In this document: positions 1 through 11,985 of the stretch, in pieces | How the letters are laid out: every line of letters starts with the position of its first letter | Numbering within the stretch: the first letter of the stretch is position 1 | Origin: Malaya genurostris | Taxonomy: Eukaryota; Arthropoda; Insecta; Diptera; Culicidae | Direction: 5' to 3' | Assembly: GCF_030247185.1 (NCBI RefSeq) | Contig: NC_080572.1 | Span: forward strand, 128,218,405 to 128,282,404 | DNA length: 64,000 nucleotides | Notes under the pieces: model-generated | The model's input: the letters and a program-made list of their open reading frames with translations, nothing else | Databases searched by the model: none | What the model was told of the DNA's origin: nothing | Position numbers and translations under genes: made by a program

Positions 1-94
1 CAAATAGTAGCTTTTAAACGAGCCCTAGTTTATTAAAATCGGTGAAAACATCTCTGAGAAAATTGAACGGTAAAAATATCTTCGAAAAGTGCAC

Positions 95-1435
95 GAGTTT
101 TCTGTTTCGATAGGGGAGGCAACAATGACAGTTTTAAGCAATTCTGCATATGTGCGCTTGAACTTTGCTCTTATAGAAAGCTTCATTTTGTCTTCACGCA
201 ACTTTAATGCAGCGTATACTGAGAGATCATTAGGACTCTCCCCACAATAAAGACAATTTTCAAAGTCTTTATTGTAAAGATTATCTGCATGGGGCTTGTA
301 TTGTATTGCATGGGGCTTTATTGTAAAGATTATCTGCATCCACATCTAATAAATTTAGTCTTGTTACTACAATAAGTAGCTGTGTGCCCGAATTTTTTGC
401 AGTTCGTGCAATTCATAACATCGAACAGGAAGACAAACTTTATCGATGTAGACATGGCAATGTAACGCAAACCCGGCGAACGTCATTCGAAACGAATTTG
501 ATGGACGATAAGTCTTGTTTCCATATTTAATAGATATCGAGTACAATTGCTTGCACTCGAATATCTAAAATCCCTCAGGCAAAGAGTTTTTGAAACGACC
601 AATTCCATTCTTAAATAAGCCATCGACTGTTAAACTCGCTTCTGTGACAACACCGTCAATTTCCACGTTAACTTGCGCCCAAAATAGTCTTTTCATGGTT
701 TAGTAGTACCCTCTGGATTTTGCTTTGCGCTGGAAGTATTAAAGCTCTTGCTAGTATACGGAATCGGAATCGGATGATTAAATTATTAATATCAAAATTA
801 AAACTTAAGAATAGTTCAATTTCAGTTATCGCAAAAATAATAAAATAAAATTCAAACAAATCTACCTTGTTGCTAGGGTCTCTGTTGCTCTGCCGTGATT
901 AAAGCAGACGAACTGAGAGTACTCTGCGACTATACCTTGTAAGCGATGCTACAGCCATAGGTGTAGACTAGACTAGACGTGAAGCTCATCCCAACGATTT
1001 TCAATTTTCCGTCTTCTGGAATCGCTTCCTTCTATCTTCGTTGCCTTGCCGTCGTGGTCTTCACTGAACTTAGTGTGTACTGGCTGTAGGAACAGCGCTA
1101 TAGCTCTTGGTGACAATTAAATGTGATGCTTGCAGTCTCTTTCAATCCACCGCACCGTATACAATCTGGTACCTGGTTAATGTCTCTGCGGTTCAACACT
1201 GATGTGCCTTAGCACCCTAGTGCGTTCGCATCCTTGCGTCTCCGCACCTCTGTGTCTCCACACTAATATGCGTTCGCACCTCTCTGTCTCTTCCCGCCCG
1301 AATATTTTCTGGACACCAGTTTTTGCTTGTTTGCAGCGTTTGCGGTTGGCACCAACATGCTTTTTACCTGCAGCTAAAGCTGTCTTCGTATCGATAGCAG
1401 CCGTTTTCTCACGAGTCAGTAATAACGAAACTAAT
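95..1435 (-). mobile_element. 3'-less copy of the I-group LINE (5'UTR plus ORF1 part)
   Basis: This is a decayed relative of the full-length LINE at 19647-25664, in the same orientation. The minus-strand frame at 345-25 carries the third zinc-knuckle segment (CLYCGESPNDLSVYA) and the following KDKMKLS-like basic stretch, matching ORF1 of the intact copy. The DNA around 1200-1310 repeats the 'gcacctctgtgtctc' phrases of its 5'UTR, and the copy ends near 'cgttttctcacgagtcagta', the equivalent of the intact copy's 5' region. Frames are broken by stops and indels, so no protein is expected. The copy keeps the 5' end but has no ORF2, the opposite of usual 5' truncation, so the 3' half was probably lost by later deletion. 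Confidence 0.75.
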
Positions 1436-1460
1436 AATAATTTAACTAATAATAATGAAA

Positions 1461-1607
1461 TTATATTATATTATATTATATTATATTATACTATATTATA
1501 TTATATTATATTATATTATATTATATTATATTATATTATATTATATTATATTATATTATATTATATTATATTATATTATATTATATTATATTATATTATA
1601 TTATATT
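1461..1607. repeat. (TTATA)n pentanucleotide microsatellite
   Basis: About 29 nearly perfect TTATA units. The open frame through it (ILYYIILYY repeats) is an artefact. Similar arrays flank the Helitron-like dimer at 40.0 and 45.0 kb. Confidence 0.95.
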
Positions 1608-1634
1608 TAGTAATATGTAAGCTATCTGATAGTC

Positions 1635-1705
1635 AAATTTGGATCTACTGTAAGTCTACCTACATCCACGAATTATGCATTGAACTGATGGTGGCTTCAC
1701 AAACA
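1635..1705. repeat. Dispersed repeat segment next to the TTATA array
   Basis: The phrases 'ctactgtaagtctacc' and 'actgatggtggcttcac' recur at about 47415-47475 in the same order and orientation, also beside AT-rich arrays. This looks like the unique arm of a microsatellite-bearing repeat family. 1706-2350 holds nothing else recognisable apart from AT-rich sequence. Confidence 0.55.
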
Positions 1706-2351
1706 TACTAACTTACTTGCAGCGATCACAATATCTCAAAAATTAATTAATCGAATTCCAAATTTTCATATGCTGTTTCTAATAGATAATGCTAAATCGT
1801 GAACGATGGATTTAACGAACAATATTATTTAAGTGATTGGCAACGTTTCTTCCGATAAAATAAACAGTCGTATATAAATTTCTCAAAAAAACATACAACA
1901 AATATTTTTTCGCGAAGTCCATCGTCCACGAACTAGCAAATGCAATCTGGAACAACATTTGAAAATTTGTTTATGAGATATTGTGCTCACCTCAATATCG
2001 AAAGCATTTTGCGGCAGGGTACATACAATCTATATTCTTTCACATATAATAATAAAAAAATTTACAAACATAACAAAACAAGTCCCAGTCGATGTGTTTT
2101 AATTCATTGAAATAAAATCATATTAATAGCGTTCGATTCGATCTTCTTCTATATCCCTACACGGTCGAACAGTGTCACTAACTGGATAATTGTTTGAATT
2201 TTAATTTATTGTTTACATTTTAATTTATCTACCTTCACGTGAACACTGAAAGAAATTCGTTGCTGTTTTTATGATTATTATTCATGATTTTCAGATGACT
2301 ATTATTCATGATTTTCAGATTTCAGTGTGTATATAACGTTTTGGTGCACTC

Positions 2352-2830
2352 ACATTTCTCAGAGATGGGAAGGTCGATTTTCTCAAACTTGGATTCAAAT
2401 AAAAGTTATTCTGGTTTCATACAAAGCTTAAAAATTTAATCCGGATGCAACTTCCGGCTCGAGAATTATGGGATAAGAGACGCAAAAAAAAGTTTTCTCG
2501 GAGATGGTTCAATCGATTTCCACAAAGCGATGAAATGTTTTATAGTCTCATGAAAAGAATCCGGAATTGCATTTGGATCCGACTTTCGGTTCCGAAATTA
2601 CAAGGGGACAAATAAAAATTTAATTTTCAAATTACTTATGAATTTTCCTCAGAGATAGGTGGACCGATTTTCACAAACTTATGTTCAAATGATAGGTTTT
2701 ATGGTCCTATCTAAAATTAACATTTCATCAGGATCCGACTTACGGTTTCGGAATTACAGAATGAAGAGCGGTGATGCAAAACTCGGAAAAAAATTAAAAA
2801 CTGAGCTCAAATCAATGTCCTTACTAACAC
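2352..2830 (+). repeat. Three tandem minisatellite units (about 150-190 bp)
   Basis: Each unit has the order 'ctcagagatgg', 'cgatttt..caaactt..ttcaaat', 'atccggat..cgacttccgg' and 'gaattaca'. Units begin near 2355, 2497 and 2648. The same unit type recurs at 17505-17650 (inside the hAT element) and 53755-54310. The short open frame at 2659-2865 is contained in the repeat and is not a gene. Confidence 0.75.
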
Positions 2831-2954
2831 ATAGTTTCGTTGCTTCGTTAGACGATTCGAAGTGATTCATTCAAAGTAAAACTCAAAAAGCAATCCAATC
2901 ACAAAGCATGTTTTATGCAACTGGTTCTAAAATTATACCCTATTTAGCTTACAT

Positions 2955-3300
2955 ATCATACACAAAACCAGAGTTGATGATTTCCGAAATTTTGACAGAA
3001 GCTGCTATATTGCTATCTATATTATATACAACATTTTCAATCCGGTAGAAGACGCTACAAAAAATCGTGTCTCTCAATGCATGAACCGTGAGAGAATTTT
3101 TCTACATTTCTTCGCTCCAATTCATAATCTAAGTATTTCACGGCCCTTAAAAAAATTAAAAATTGATAATGATCGTTGCTGTGTGGAATTTCCCAAGAGA
3201 GAATCGCAAGTTGACAATTATCGCAGAAAATCGAATCAATGATTCAACTTGATGATTCTCATACAAGGTTGCAATATTTCGCGTCTCTTTGATGGCACAG
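2955..3300 (+). repeat. Dispersed repeat, inverted partner at 11655-11985
   Basis: Landmarks such as 'gaccgtgagagaatttttctacat' split over mismatches, 'gacaattatcgcagaaaatcg' and 'ttgatgattctcata' are found as reverse complements at 11985-11655. Identity is high but interrupted by small indels. Family unknown; it may be a non-autonomous element or an LTR/UTR fragment. Confidence 0.65.
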
Positions 3301-3431
3301 ATTCAATCCTATGAAGAGTTGCTAGTGAGCGTTCTTTGATACGATAAAAGCCATCATTGCACAAAACTGACAAGAACGTAAGATTTCGCCTAATTGGTGT
3401 GATCAAAATATTGCTTGAGAAGTAAATTGAC

Positions 3432-3603
<172 letters not shown>

Positions 3604-3737
3604 TTCTACTAGTAAAATTATGCAAACTAGGATTCGGAATTCAACGTCTTATGAAAATTTTAAAATAAAGTTAAAACTCGGATGAATTTTATCTGGATTC
3701 CAGTTCCGGGTTGTTATTATTTTTTTGGATTACTTGA

Positions 3738-3952
3738 AAAGGCAAAGTCCTGGCATTACATTCCTTTTGTGGAATTTGGCCTTTCTGTTTCAACAGACTT
3801 CGCGGCCGATTCTTAGTGTACAGAATCATTGCATGGCTAGTACTATGGATCCTACTGAAACTAAGAATCCTTCCAGGTCGGGGCTCGAACATACGACAAC
3901 TGGCTTGTAAGACCAGCGCCCTATGCATTGAACCATCAACCCGGGTCTATTA
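3738..3952 (-). mobile_element. tRNA-derived SINE, Feilai-like
   Basis: On the minus strand it begins with 'cccgggttgatggttcaatg', has a tRNA-like promoter with a B-box-like 'gttcgagccccgac', and ends in 'aatgccaggactttgcc' followed by a short A-rich tail. The flanks carry the 13-bp duplication 'ttggattacttga' at 3725-3737 and 3953-3965, confirming target-primed insertion. A second copy lies at 34502-34702. The family resemblance (Feilai of Aedes) is from memory of its tRNA-related head; RNA polymerase III transcription and dependence on a LINE reverse transcriptase are inferred. Confidence 0.85.
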
Positions 3953-3965
3953 TTGGATTACTTGA

Positions 3966-5537
3966 ATTACTTGAATAATGCACATAATACGCTTCATGAA
4001 GGAATCAATTTGAAATGGCGTTTTTTCATTTTGCCCAATTGTTAAGATGCAACAACTCATTATAATATAAAATCTACATGCAATTAGCTTTCTATGTTCC
4101 CCATCGTCAACATTAATTTGGTATAATGCTACCAGGTGAGCGTCACTATCAAATTTCTCCTATTTTTAAGCCAACCAATTTCTTTATTGTGTAATGCGAT
4201 ATTTTTTTCATTTCAATCGATTCTCAAACAAGGGAAACAATGAGCAGTGATGGGGAAACTAGTTTTCATAACAGGTCTCATATATGTCTTAAATTTTTCG
4301 CAATTGTCTTACAAATCAATTGAGAGGGCTGGAACCGAATGCAGACTAAATTCCTTCTGTCCTAACTTAAGCACTTATTTCACATTTGCTTTCATTATGA
4401 CCCCTGTGTGCATCATTTAAAATAATTTCCGGTTAACTATAGTATGAAAAAAAAAACATCCTCTTCCTACCACATCCAATAGAATGTCTAATTCGATAAT
4501 GACCAATAGAATTTACATTTCCTACGGGTGCTATTGTCCAACTACTTATGTTGAGAAAAAACCTTAGCACTTTTGAACGCTCTTGCAGTGTATGTCAGAT
4601 TCAAACCAGATCATGCCTTTTTCTTTTGCCTTGCTCTTTCTATTATTCTCAAAACTTAAAGCTCGGACTTTATTCACAAATAGCATGGAGAATGACAACA
4701 TAGAGGTATGCGAAAATATGTTTTCAAATATTTTGACGGAAGTTTTAGACCATGAGGCCGGAATACAAGGAATGAATGTATAAACATGTCCAAATAAGCA
4801 GAAAGGCATAAAAAACTGTATGGTTGACGATTCTCACGATGTTTTCTATGCTTGTTTGTTAACTTCCACGCGTATTTTCTTTCTCTTTATGTAGACACTA
4901 TAGAATCACAACGATTCCATTCCTTAGGATAATTTTTTTTAAACTTATAGATAAATGAACTAACTATTTTAATTGTTGCATCAGTCGAATATAAATGACA
5001 TAAATAAGCCAACTACTTATGAAATTCCCAACACCATTCTAGCAAGTCTAGAAGGCTGTAGGGGAAAGTACTATAAAGCGTCCTAATGGTCATATTTCAC
5101 TTTCCAACTTGTCATTTGCTCTACCCGTCATCTTTTATTCGTTCTGTCTATAATATAGTGAACAGACACCTGATAAGTGAAAGTGCAGTTTCTAATCATC
5201 GCCCTGTGGAACGCGTTTCAGTATCCGAGATGAGATTATGGAAAAATTGCAGATGGCTTCGAGGATTGGATCAAGCGCTGGCATAAGTGTGTTGCACTGC
5301 ATCACGACACTGATCACGTCCGAATGCAGCTAGATCTACACGGGAAGGGATTGTTAGTTCGACCAAAGCAACAATTTTTATTATGGCAGCTTATTTGTGA
5401 CTAGTTTGCATCAAGCGATTTGAGTGATTGATCACTAACCACTTGCGTGACTAAAGAGGCGTGGTTTTGACTAGTGACTAGTGACATATTGTAGATCGGT
5501 TAAAAGAAGTCGTCGTTACGTTGCAATGCCATGCTGA
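3966..5537. other. No recognisable feature
   Basis: AT-rich sequence with only short, unconvincing frames on both strands (for example overlapping opposite-strand frames at 4564-4809 and 4583-4783). No splice-consistent coding signal, RNA gene or repeat boundary was seen. Confidence 0.5.
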
Positions 5538-7187
5538 AATAATTTATCTTTCCATAACACTCAATTTAGTAGTGTTTTTTCCGATGAAACCTTAACTACA
5601 CAACAAATTTTAAGGGCTGCCAGTAACGTTCCACTCCATTCATCGATTGGTCCTCACCCTAGGATTACGACTGCTGCCGTTAACAATGCGTGTTTAAAGC
5701 TGAAACCATCCTCAAGTGCAGGTCCTGATGGTATACCGTCACTAGTGTTAAAAAAATGCTCTAGTAGCCTTCTTGTACCACTGACGATGCTGTTTAATAT
5801 CTCTCTTCAACGCGGAGTTTTTCCAGAGTCATGGAAGATTTCTTATATTTTTCCTGTTTACAAGAAAGGCGACAAATCCCACATTTCAAACTATCGAGGG
5901 ATTGCCGCTTTATGTGCCGTATCAAAACTATTCGAAATAATAGTACTAGATTTTATAGTTCACAACTGCTCTAATTATATAAGTGATACTCAACATGGGT
6001 TTATGCCAAAACGATCTACATCCACAAATCTCGTTTCATATACGTCTTATATTATTCGTTCATTGCAAGCACAACATCAAGTAGACGCTATTTATACGGA
6101 TTTCTCCGCAGCTTTCGACAAGATTAATCACCAGATAGCAGTTGCCAAGCTCGATAGGCTAGGATTCAGCGGATCATTCCTTAATTGGCTTGAATCATAC
6201 CTGACGGGTCGCAGTATGTCAGTGAAAATAGGTGACTGTGTCACTTCATCATTCATCGCAAGCTCCGGAGTCCCCCAAGGAAGCCATCTGGGGCCGTTCA
6301 TATTTCTTATATATCTCAACGATTTGAATTTTTCGTTGAAGTGCATGAAGCTATCTTTCGCCGATGATTTTAAGCTATTTCATCTCATCAAGAATCCTGA
6401 TGACACCGGTTTCTTGCAGTCTCAATTTAATGTATTTCTGAATTGGTGCAACGTTAACAGGATGGTGCTAAATGCATCAAAATGTTCCATCATTTCTTTC
6501 TCTCGCAAAAGAACAACGATCACGTATGATTATACTATTTCGCAAACCATCCTAAAACGGGAGTCCACAATCAAGGATTTAGGAGTGCTACTGGATTCTA
6601 AACTTAATTTCAAAGATCATGTAGAATATACAATCTCTAAAGCATCTAAGATGTTGGGACTCATTTTTCGCATTGCAAAAAATTTTGACAACATATATTG
6701 TTTGAAATCGTTATATAGCGCATTAGTTCGCTCGACCCTTGAGTACGCTGTCGTTGTTTGGGCACCGTATTATCAAACTGATAAGCTGCGAATTGAAGCT
6801 GTTCAGCGGAAATTTGTTCGTTTCGCTTTGCGCCGTCTGCCATGGAGAGATGCATCAAATCTTCCAAGCTACGAAAATCGATGTAGACTCATAAATCTCG
6901 ATTTGCTATCTGTTCGCCGGGATGCCATCAAAGCTGTTTTCGTTGCGGACTTAATCCAATCCCGGATTGACTGCGCTGATCTCCTACAACTGCTAAATTT
7001 TGACATCCATCGTCGTAATTTGCGATTCAATCCTTTTCTCCGAGTTCCTCGCGCTAGAACTAACTACGGTTTCAATGAACCAGTCTCCAGTATGTGTCGC
7101 TTATTCAACAGTTGTTCTAACGAGTTCGACCTTCATTTACCTCGAAATACTGTCAAAAACCTATTTATTGGGTTCTTTTCCAGCTAA
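5538..7187 (+). pseudogene. Reverse transcriptase part of LINE ORF2, N-terminally truncated
   Basis: The protein would copy LINE RNA at a nicked target. The catalytic FADD motif (SFADDFKLF) and the upstream YTDFSAAFD aspartate are intact, and no stop interrupts about 549 codons. The endonuclease that would precede it is absent, and no promoter is evident, so it is scored as a remnant despite the open frame. The C-terminal part (LRIEAVQRKFVRFALRRLP) is the conserved LINE tail region also seen in the two fragments near 56-59 kb and, in a different family, at 46.5-45.6 kb. Confidence 0.8.
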
Positions 7188-7872
7188 CTTTATTAGTTTC
7201 ACTATTCGAATACCGTTTAAACATACATGACTAACGTTAGCGTTGAAGTTTTTGATTAAGATAGTGATAGCACAAGATAAGATAAGATGATTGCCACCTG
7301 TCAGATTAGGATTTGTCTGGAACCGTCAATATTTTATTTTCATTCAACCCCCATTCCGTCTCTCCATCATCTTCATTTGAAACTAACTAGATTCGCTCGC
7401 CTAAATTAACCTGGTCGTTACTTCCTCTTTTTTCTGTCTTCCACCATCCATTTTGATCATTAATTAGATCTATATGTCGATTCTAACCTCGTCGTTTTTT
7501 TTCTTCCACCATCTTTTTGATAACTAATTAGATCTACATGCTGATTTCAACCCCGTCGTTCGTTTTCACTCGTTTAGCACCCCCTCCACCAACCCTTGTT
7601 TTCAATTTACCCAACCACTTTTCTCCTCTCTCTCACCTTCTAAGTAAGAGTACTAATACTGCTATACTTGATGTCATCAACTAGTTATAGTGCTATAAAT
7701 TTAGTTTTAACTGTTAGTTTTAATTGTAGTGTTAGGCCTAAATGTATCTGTTGGATCATTGTAATCTGTTGATACAAATGATGAGGAGGTTTTATGCCTG
7801 TTGGAGAGAGAGATTGATAAATTTCATCTCCACCGGGCTTTTCCCTGCTCCAAATAAATAAATAAATAAAAA
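5538..7872 (+). mobile_element. 5'-truncated CR1/Jockey-like LINE with reverse transcriptase
   Basis: The reverse transcriptase frame is open from 5538 to the stop at 7187 (about 549 codons). The first ATG, at 5745, lies inside the domain and is not a real start. Visible motifs include SSSAGPDGIPS, NYRGIAALCAVSKLFE, YTDFSAAFDKINH, SSGVPQGSHLGPF and SFADDFKLF, followed by the thumb-like region LGVLLDSKLNFKDH. The endonuclease and ORF1 are missing, so the copy is 5' truncated. The 3'UTR runs about 685 bp and ends 'ccctgctccaaataaataaa', an AAAT-type tail rather than pure poly(A). Related fragments occur at 55965-56500 and 58010-59240. Clade assignment between CR1 and Jockey needs a phylogeny. 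Confidence 0.85.
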
Positions 7873-8100
7873 CACGAAAATAACTTGTTTTCAAGAAAAC
7901 TAGTTAATGCATAGTCACCAATCACATTGTAAACATTGAACGAATCCAGAGTGGTTTTCCAACAATAAAAGAGCAGTATAGTATTTGAAATTACAAACAA
8001 ATGGACAAATTTTACAACAATTTCCAAATTGTCCAACGAAAATCATTTTCAATTGTTTTTTGATGCACTGAAGGCAAAAATCTATCCAAAATCAATTTTT

Positions 8101-8734
8101 TCCATTATAGCTATTTTCAATGAATTTTAGGAATTTTCAAATGTTCTTCAATCATATTTAAATTGTCAAAATACTCCTATGTTCTCTTTTTACTTTGATC
8201 AATATTGAATTTAATGTGCAGGGATAATGAATACGATATGTTGGCATAAATAAAATACATCTACCTACCTACCGAGCTACCTGTGACACCAAAAGCGCGT
8301 CTAGTGAAAAATGGGCGAGTAAATGCTCCTAAAATGTATGTATAAAGTTACCTGCCCATTTAACACAACCACAGTAACTAATGGAAAAAAACACCCGTTT
8401 CTTACTAGAGGTGCTGTAAGTGTCTCCGTACATTGAGAAATCTAGGTTTACTTGATTTGCTACATGTATGTTGGGGAATGTTTGGACATGCTTTATTAAA
8501 ATTGTTTTTTTTTTCATATAAATTAATGCGAATTTAAATTGTGACTACTAATATTTCTAATAGTGTTTGGATCATACTTTCAAACTTTTTTGTAATTAAG
8601 TTGTTCAAAAAACATTTTAGTTTGTGAACTTCAAAATATGCCACCTTTGACAAAAATATGTATTCTGATAATTGAAGTATAGTTGCAGAACATTTGAAAA
8701 TTCTAAAAATTCATTGAAAAAAGTTACGATGGAA
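8101..8734. mobile_element. Foldback element with about 75-bp imperfect inverted arms
   Basis: The arm at 8101-8175 ('tttcaatgaattttagg..ttttcaaatgttct') is matched in reverse complement by 8660-8734. The arms enclose another repeat (8281-8512). No transposase is present. Exact ends and TSD were not resolved, so the class is unknown. Confidence 0.55.
8281..8512 (+). mobile_element. MITE copy related to the one in the gypsy gag (29670-29902)
   Basis: 'taaatgctcctaaaat', 'aaagttacctgcccattta' and 'cacagtaactaatgg' read in the same order on the minus strand of 29902-29670. This copy has lost or diverged terminal sequence on its left side; its right end reads 'tttacttgatttgct'. It is non-coding. 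Confidence 0.65.
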
Positions 8735-9051
8735 AAGCGTGATTTTTCGGGTCTCCAATAAACAATGCATCATATCTCGACACCAATGTATTTTAGAGTG
8801 TTCATATCTTCGGCATGCTTTATTTTTTAACATGATCAACAACTTTTCAAAGGCTTGAATTCTCGTATTGTATGCAAAATAATTTTTGAAGTCGTTTGTT
8901 AAAAATTATTTTTTTTACCTAAATATTTAAAGCGAAGAGTGTTCATAATATAATATTTTTTTCAGTTTCGAAGGGCGTTTGAGCCCATAAAACATCCCCT
9001 GTATAAGCGACGGTTCATAGCAGATAGTTGGTTACACGAAATGAAGTTATA

Positions 9052-9370
9052 CACACTTAAATTTTTTTACATATTATTAGATGCACATAAACGGAGCGTC
9101 GCAGTTCACGCAAATTTACGTGGAAGAACATTTAATAATGTGTCTAAAACTCCATGACATGAAATTCATAAAAATAAAAAAAGAATTCTGTAGCAACCCA
9201 CCGCGACTTGAACCGAGAATCATTGGATCGCAAGTTCGTCTGATAATCGACTGAGCCACAGAAGCATGCACCTGCTTGACCGGTAAAAGGTGCATTTAAA
9301 TTCATACTGTCGCACCTGCTAGTAGAACGCAAGTTACAGTCGAAACCAGTAAAATTCAAGCTCATCTAAA
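9052..9370. repeat. Dispersed repeat containing a tRNA-like segment
   Basis: The left part 'cacacttaaa..agatgcacataaacggagcg' resembles the MITE at 54991-55241. A segment at about 9190-9290 reads on the minus strand as a tRNA-like promoter: A-box 'tggctcagtcga' and B-box 'ggttcaagtcg' about 45 bp apart. This suggests a SINE or tRNA pseudogene merged with the MITE-like repeat. No complete cloverleaf was confirmed, so it is not called as a tRNA gene. Confidence 0.45.
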
Positions 9371-9568
9371 ATTAAGTCATTACAAATAAAATTTTCCGTC
9401 ATTTGACAAATTAGGTCTTTATGAATTACATCGTATGAGGGATTAAGTCACCAAATCATAAAGTATCAAAAATAAAGATATTCCTCGTAGTTCGAACGAT
9501 ATTTGCATAAGCCCTAGTTAAGCATGGTTCCAGAGAGACATACATTTGCACGAAAATATACATTTTTT

Positions 9569-11190
9569 TCAATAGATATTTACAAAAATGGCAACTCCAC
9601 CACCCATTCCAGTAAACCTGTCAAATCGATGGACCACATAATGTGAATTACTTTTCAATTTGACATTTGGTTTGAGAAAAGTTTCTGTCACAATGGCAAT
9701 ACGAATTTTGTGAACTTTGAGAAAATTTTGAAATTCATCTTCACTCGATTTCAAAGATCAAGCATTCCAATTTAAAATACTAGAATAATTATTTATCATC
9801 ACTGTTAAATTTTAAATCCATTCTAATGTTATTTGCAAATTGCCATCCGATTTGAAATGCTTAAAAAAGTGATGAAGTCGAATTCATTCGGATGATCATT
9901 TGAAAAAGTTGATCTTGTAGGTAGATCATTTTATTTTCCGTTATATCGCCTAAATCGACTTCGTTCAAAGAAGCGAATGGCATTGAAGGAATGTCGCGGT
10001 AGGTCTACCTGTTACACTTGTGTAACTGCCATTAGAAGAAAATGACTTGGCCGGTCTACCTATTAATAAATTGTTTTCGTTAGAAGACGAACTGAAAGGC
10101 GTTTCTGTGTTTTGTTTGTTAACATTAGAAGAATTAAGTGGTAGTTGTCTACCTGTTACCAAAGCATAACTGCCATTAGAAGAAGATGACGAGATCAATG
10201 TACCTGTCAATAAATTGTTTTCGTTAGAAGATGAATTGGAAGGCGTACCTATTTTTTTGTTTTACATTCGAAGAAATAAGTGCCTTAGAAGAATTAGGCG
10301 TGGCATTCGTAACGTTTTTTGAGTTTAGGGTATGTTCTGTAAATTTAAGGTCGTTGATATGACCTGTTGTCTAAGCGACCGAGCATTTAAAATTTTGACA
10401 GGACATTTCAAATAATTGGATTTATGATTTCCATCGCAATTTGAGCATGAAAATTTATCAGTGGTTTCATTCACTGGACAAATTTCTTTCGAATTACATC
10501 ACTTCGATTGAAGTGTATTAGGTAAAGTTCATGGGAAATTCCAGAGCGTGGTTTAGAAGTACCATTCGGTCTTTTTTCATAAGTATTACTTGGGGAGGGG
10601 CAAAACCAAGCAATTCTTTTAGTTCATTTTTAATTTCATCAGTACTTTGATCATTTGATAAACCTTTCAAGACAGCCTTGATTGCTCTGCCTGATTTTAT
10701 GAATAAAATTTATGAAGTTTCTCGGACAAATATCGGATAAGACGTTCGTAATCTTCCAATCCATCAACCAAGACTCGACATTCTCCTCTTCGTCCGATTT
10801 GAAATTAGACTTTTACTTCCGGGAAAAAAGTAGAAAGCTCTGTACGGAATGCTTTGAAGTCGGAAATCATCACCGTCACTGGAGGCATAGATTGTTGTTT
10901 CTTCCCAGAACGACAAGCGTCCATTTTGGGAATTTTTGAAGAATTTTCTTCTATGTCGCTACAATCGGATTCAGGAAGAATCTCGTAAATATTGTTAGAT
11001 GGCATAGAATCAACGGAAGGGAAGCCCGTCCGTTGTCTTTTATTTTTACATTCAAATTCTATGAGACCGTGAATATTATAAGAAAAATTTTGAAAAACGG
11101 ATTGTGATTTATTCCGTATTGAATTATTTTTAGGTTTGGACTTATTGCTCTCCGGTTGGACGCAGGCATTTTTGAAAAATATAAATTAAC
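9569..11190 (-). mobile_element. Jockey-type LINE fragment: ORF1 plus start of ORF2
   Basis: On the minus strand ORF1 begins near 11005 and contains a PRE_C2HC-like stretch (PPVTVMISDFKAFRTEL, then a region rich in charged residues) and CCHC knuckle remnants (CSNCDGNHKS-like) around 10450-10340. It then has a Ser/Asn-rich linker with internal duplications. ORF2 begins with the endonuclease core (IRIAIVTETFLKPN, then DRFTGMGGGVAIF) at 9754-9569 and is cut off there. Several frameshifts and stops disable ORF1. The missing downstream endonuclease and reverse transcriptase again mean 3' loss, not ordinary 5' truncation. Confidence 0.75.
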
Positions 11191-11194
11191 TAGG

Positions 11195-11425
11195 CTAAAT
11201 TATTCTTCGATTAGACTTCTAGTTTGGGTAAGTCTTAATAAAGACTGATTTTGTGGTAGTCTTAATAAAGACTGATTAGTTCGAAGAATAATTCTTTGAA
11301 GTACTAGCCTTAAAAAAACTGATTAATTTATTAGTCTTGAAAAAGACGGATTATATTAGAATATCACTCTTCGTATAGCCTTGAGAAAGACTGACTAATC
11401 TTTAGTCTTTAAAAACACTGTTAGT
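11195..11425. repeat. Tandem palindrome-like 'agtctt..aaagact' repeats in the LINE 5'UTR
   Basis: About eight copies of a roughly 25-45 bp unit built around 'agtcttaataaagactgatt' occur directly upstream of the Jockey-type ORF1. Each unit can fold on itself (AGTCTT pairing with AAGACT). Position suggests the element's 5'UTR or promoter array; this is inference. Confidence 0.6.
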
Positions 11426-11654
11426 GACCGGCATGGTTCATTTAACACAGAATAGCAGGTTATCACGCTGCTGTGGGGATTCTCTCCGAAGCAGCAAACG
11501 GTCGCTGATTCTCGTTTCGCGATCCGATTCTGTTTGGCAGTGGATAATTGCGATAGAATCATTTTACTATTGCCGCTTATTCTAACTATGTGTATTTAAC
11601 CTTTGAATAAGTTGTGTCTATGAAAATGTATGTGAACGCTCCACGCAAGAGTTT

Positions 11655-11985
11655 TGAAATATTGCATCCTAGTATGAGAATCATCAAGTCGAATCATCGA
11701 TTCGATTTTCTGTGATAATTATCAGCTTGCAATTCTCTCTTGGTAAATTTTACACAGCACCGTTCATTACCAGACTGTAAATTTGTTCAAAGCCATGAAA
11801 TACTCAGAGTATGAAGTGGAGAGAAGAAATGTAGAAAAATTCTCTCACGGTTCATGCATTAAGAGACACGAGTGCTTGTAGCATCTTCTACCAGATCGAA
11901 AATGTTGTATACAATATAGATAAATATCGAGCAGCTTCTGTCAAATTATCGGCAATCACCAACACTGATTATAGTCATTATTCAT
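11655..11985 (-). repeat. Inverted partner of the repeat at 2955-3300
   Basis: Reverse complement matches the first copy along its whole length, including the 'ctctcacggttcatgcatt' segment. The stretch 11430-11654 between this and the LINE UTR has no recognised content. Confidence 0.65.

Noticed and set aside
1202..1711. 169-codon open frame across the TTATA array
   Set aside because: Half of it is translated microsatellite and the first half is LINE 5'UTR; no coding evidence.
9190..9290. Functional tRNA gene on the minus strand
   Set aside because: A- and B-boxes are present but acceptor-stem pairing was not convincing, and it is embedded in repeat sequence.
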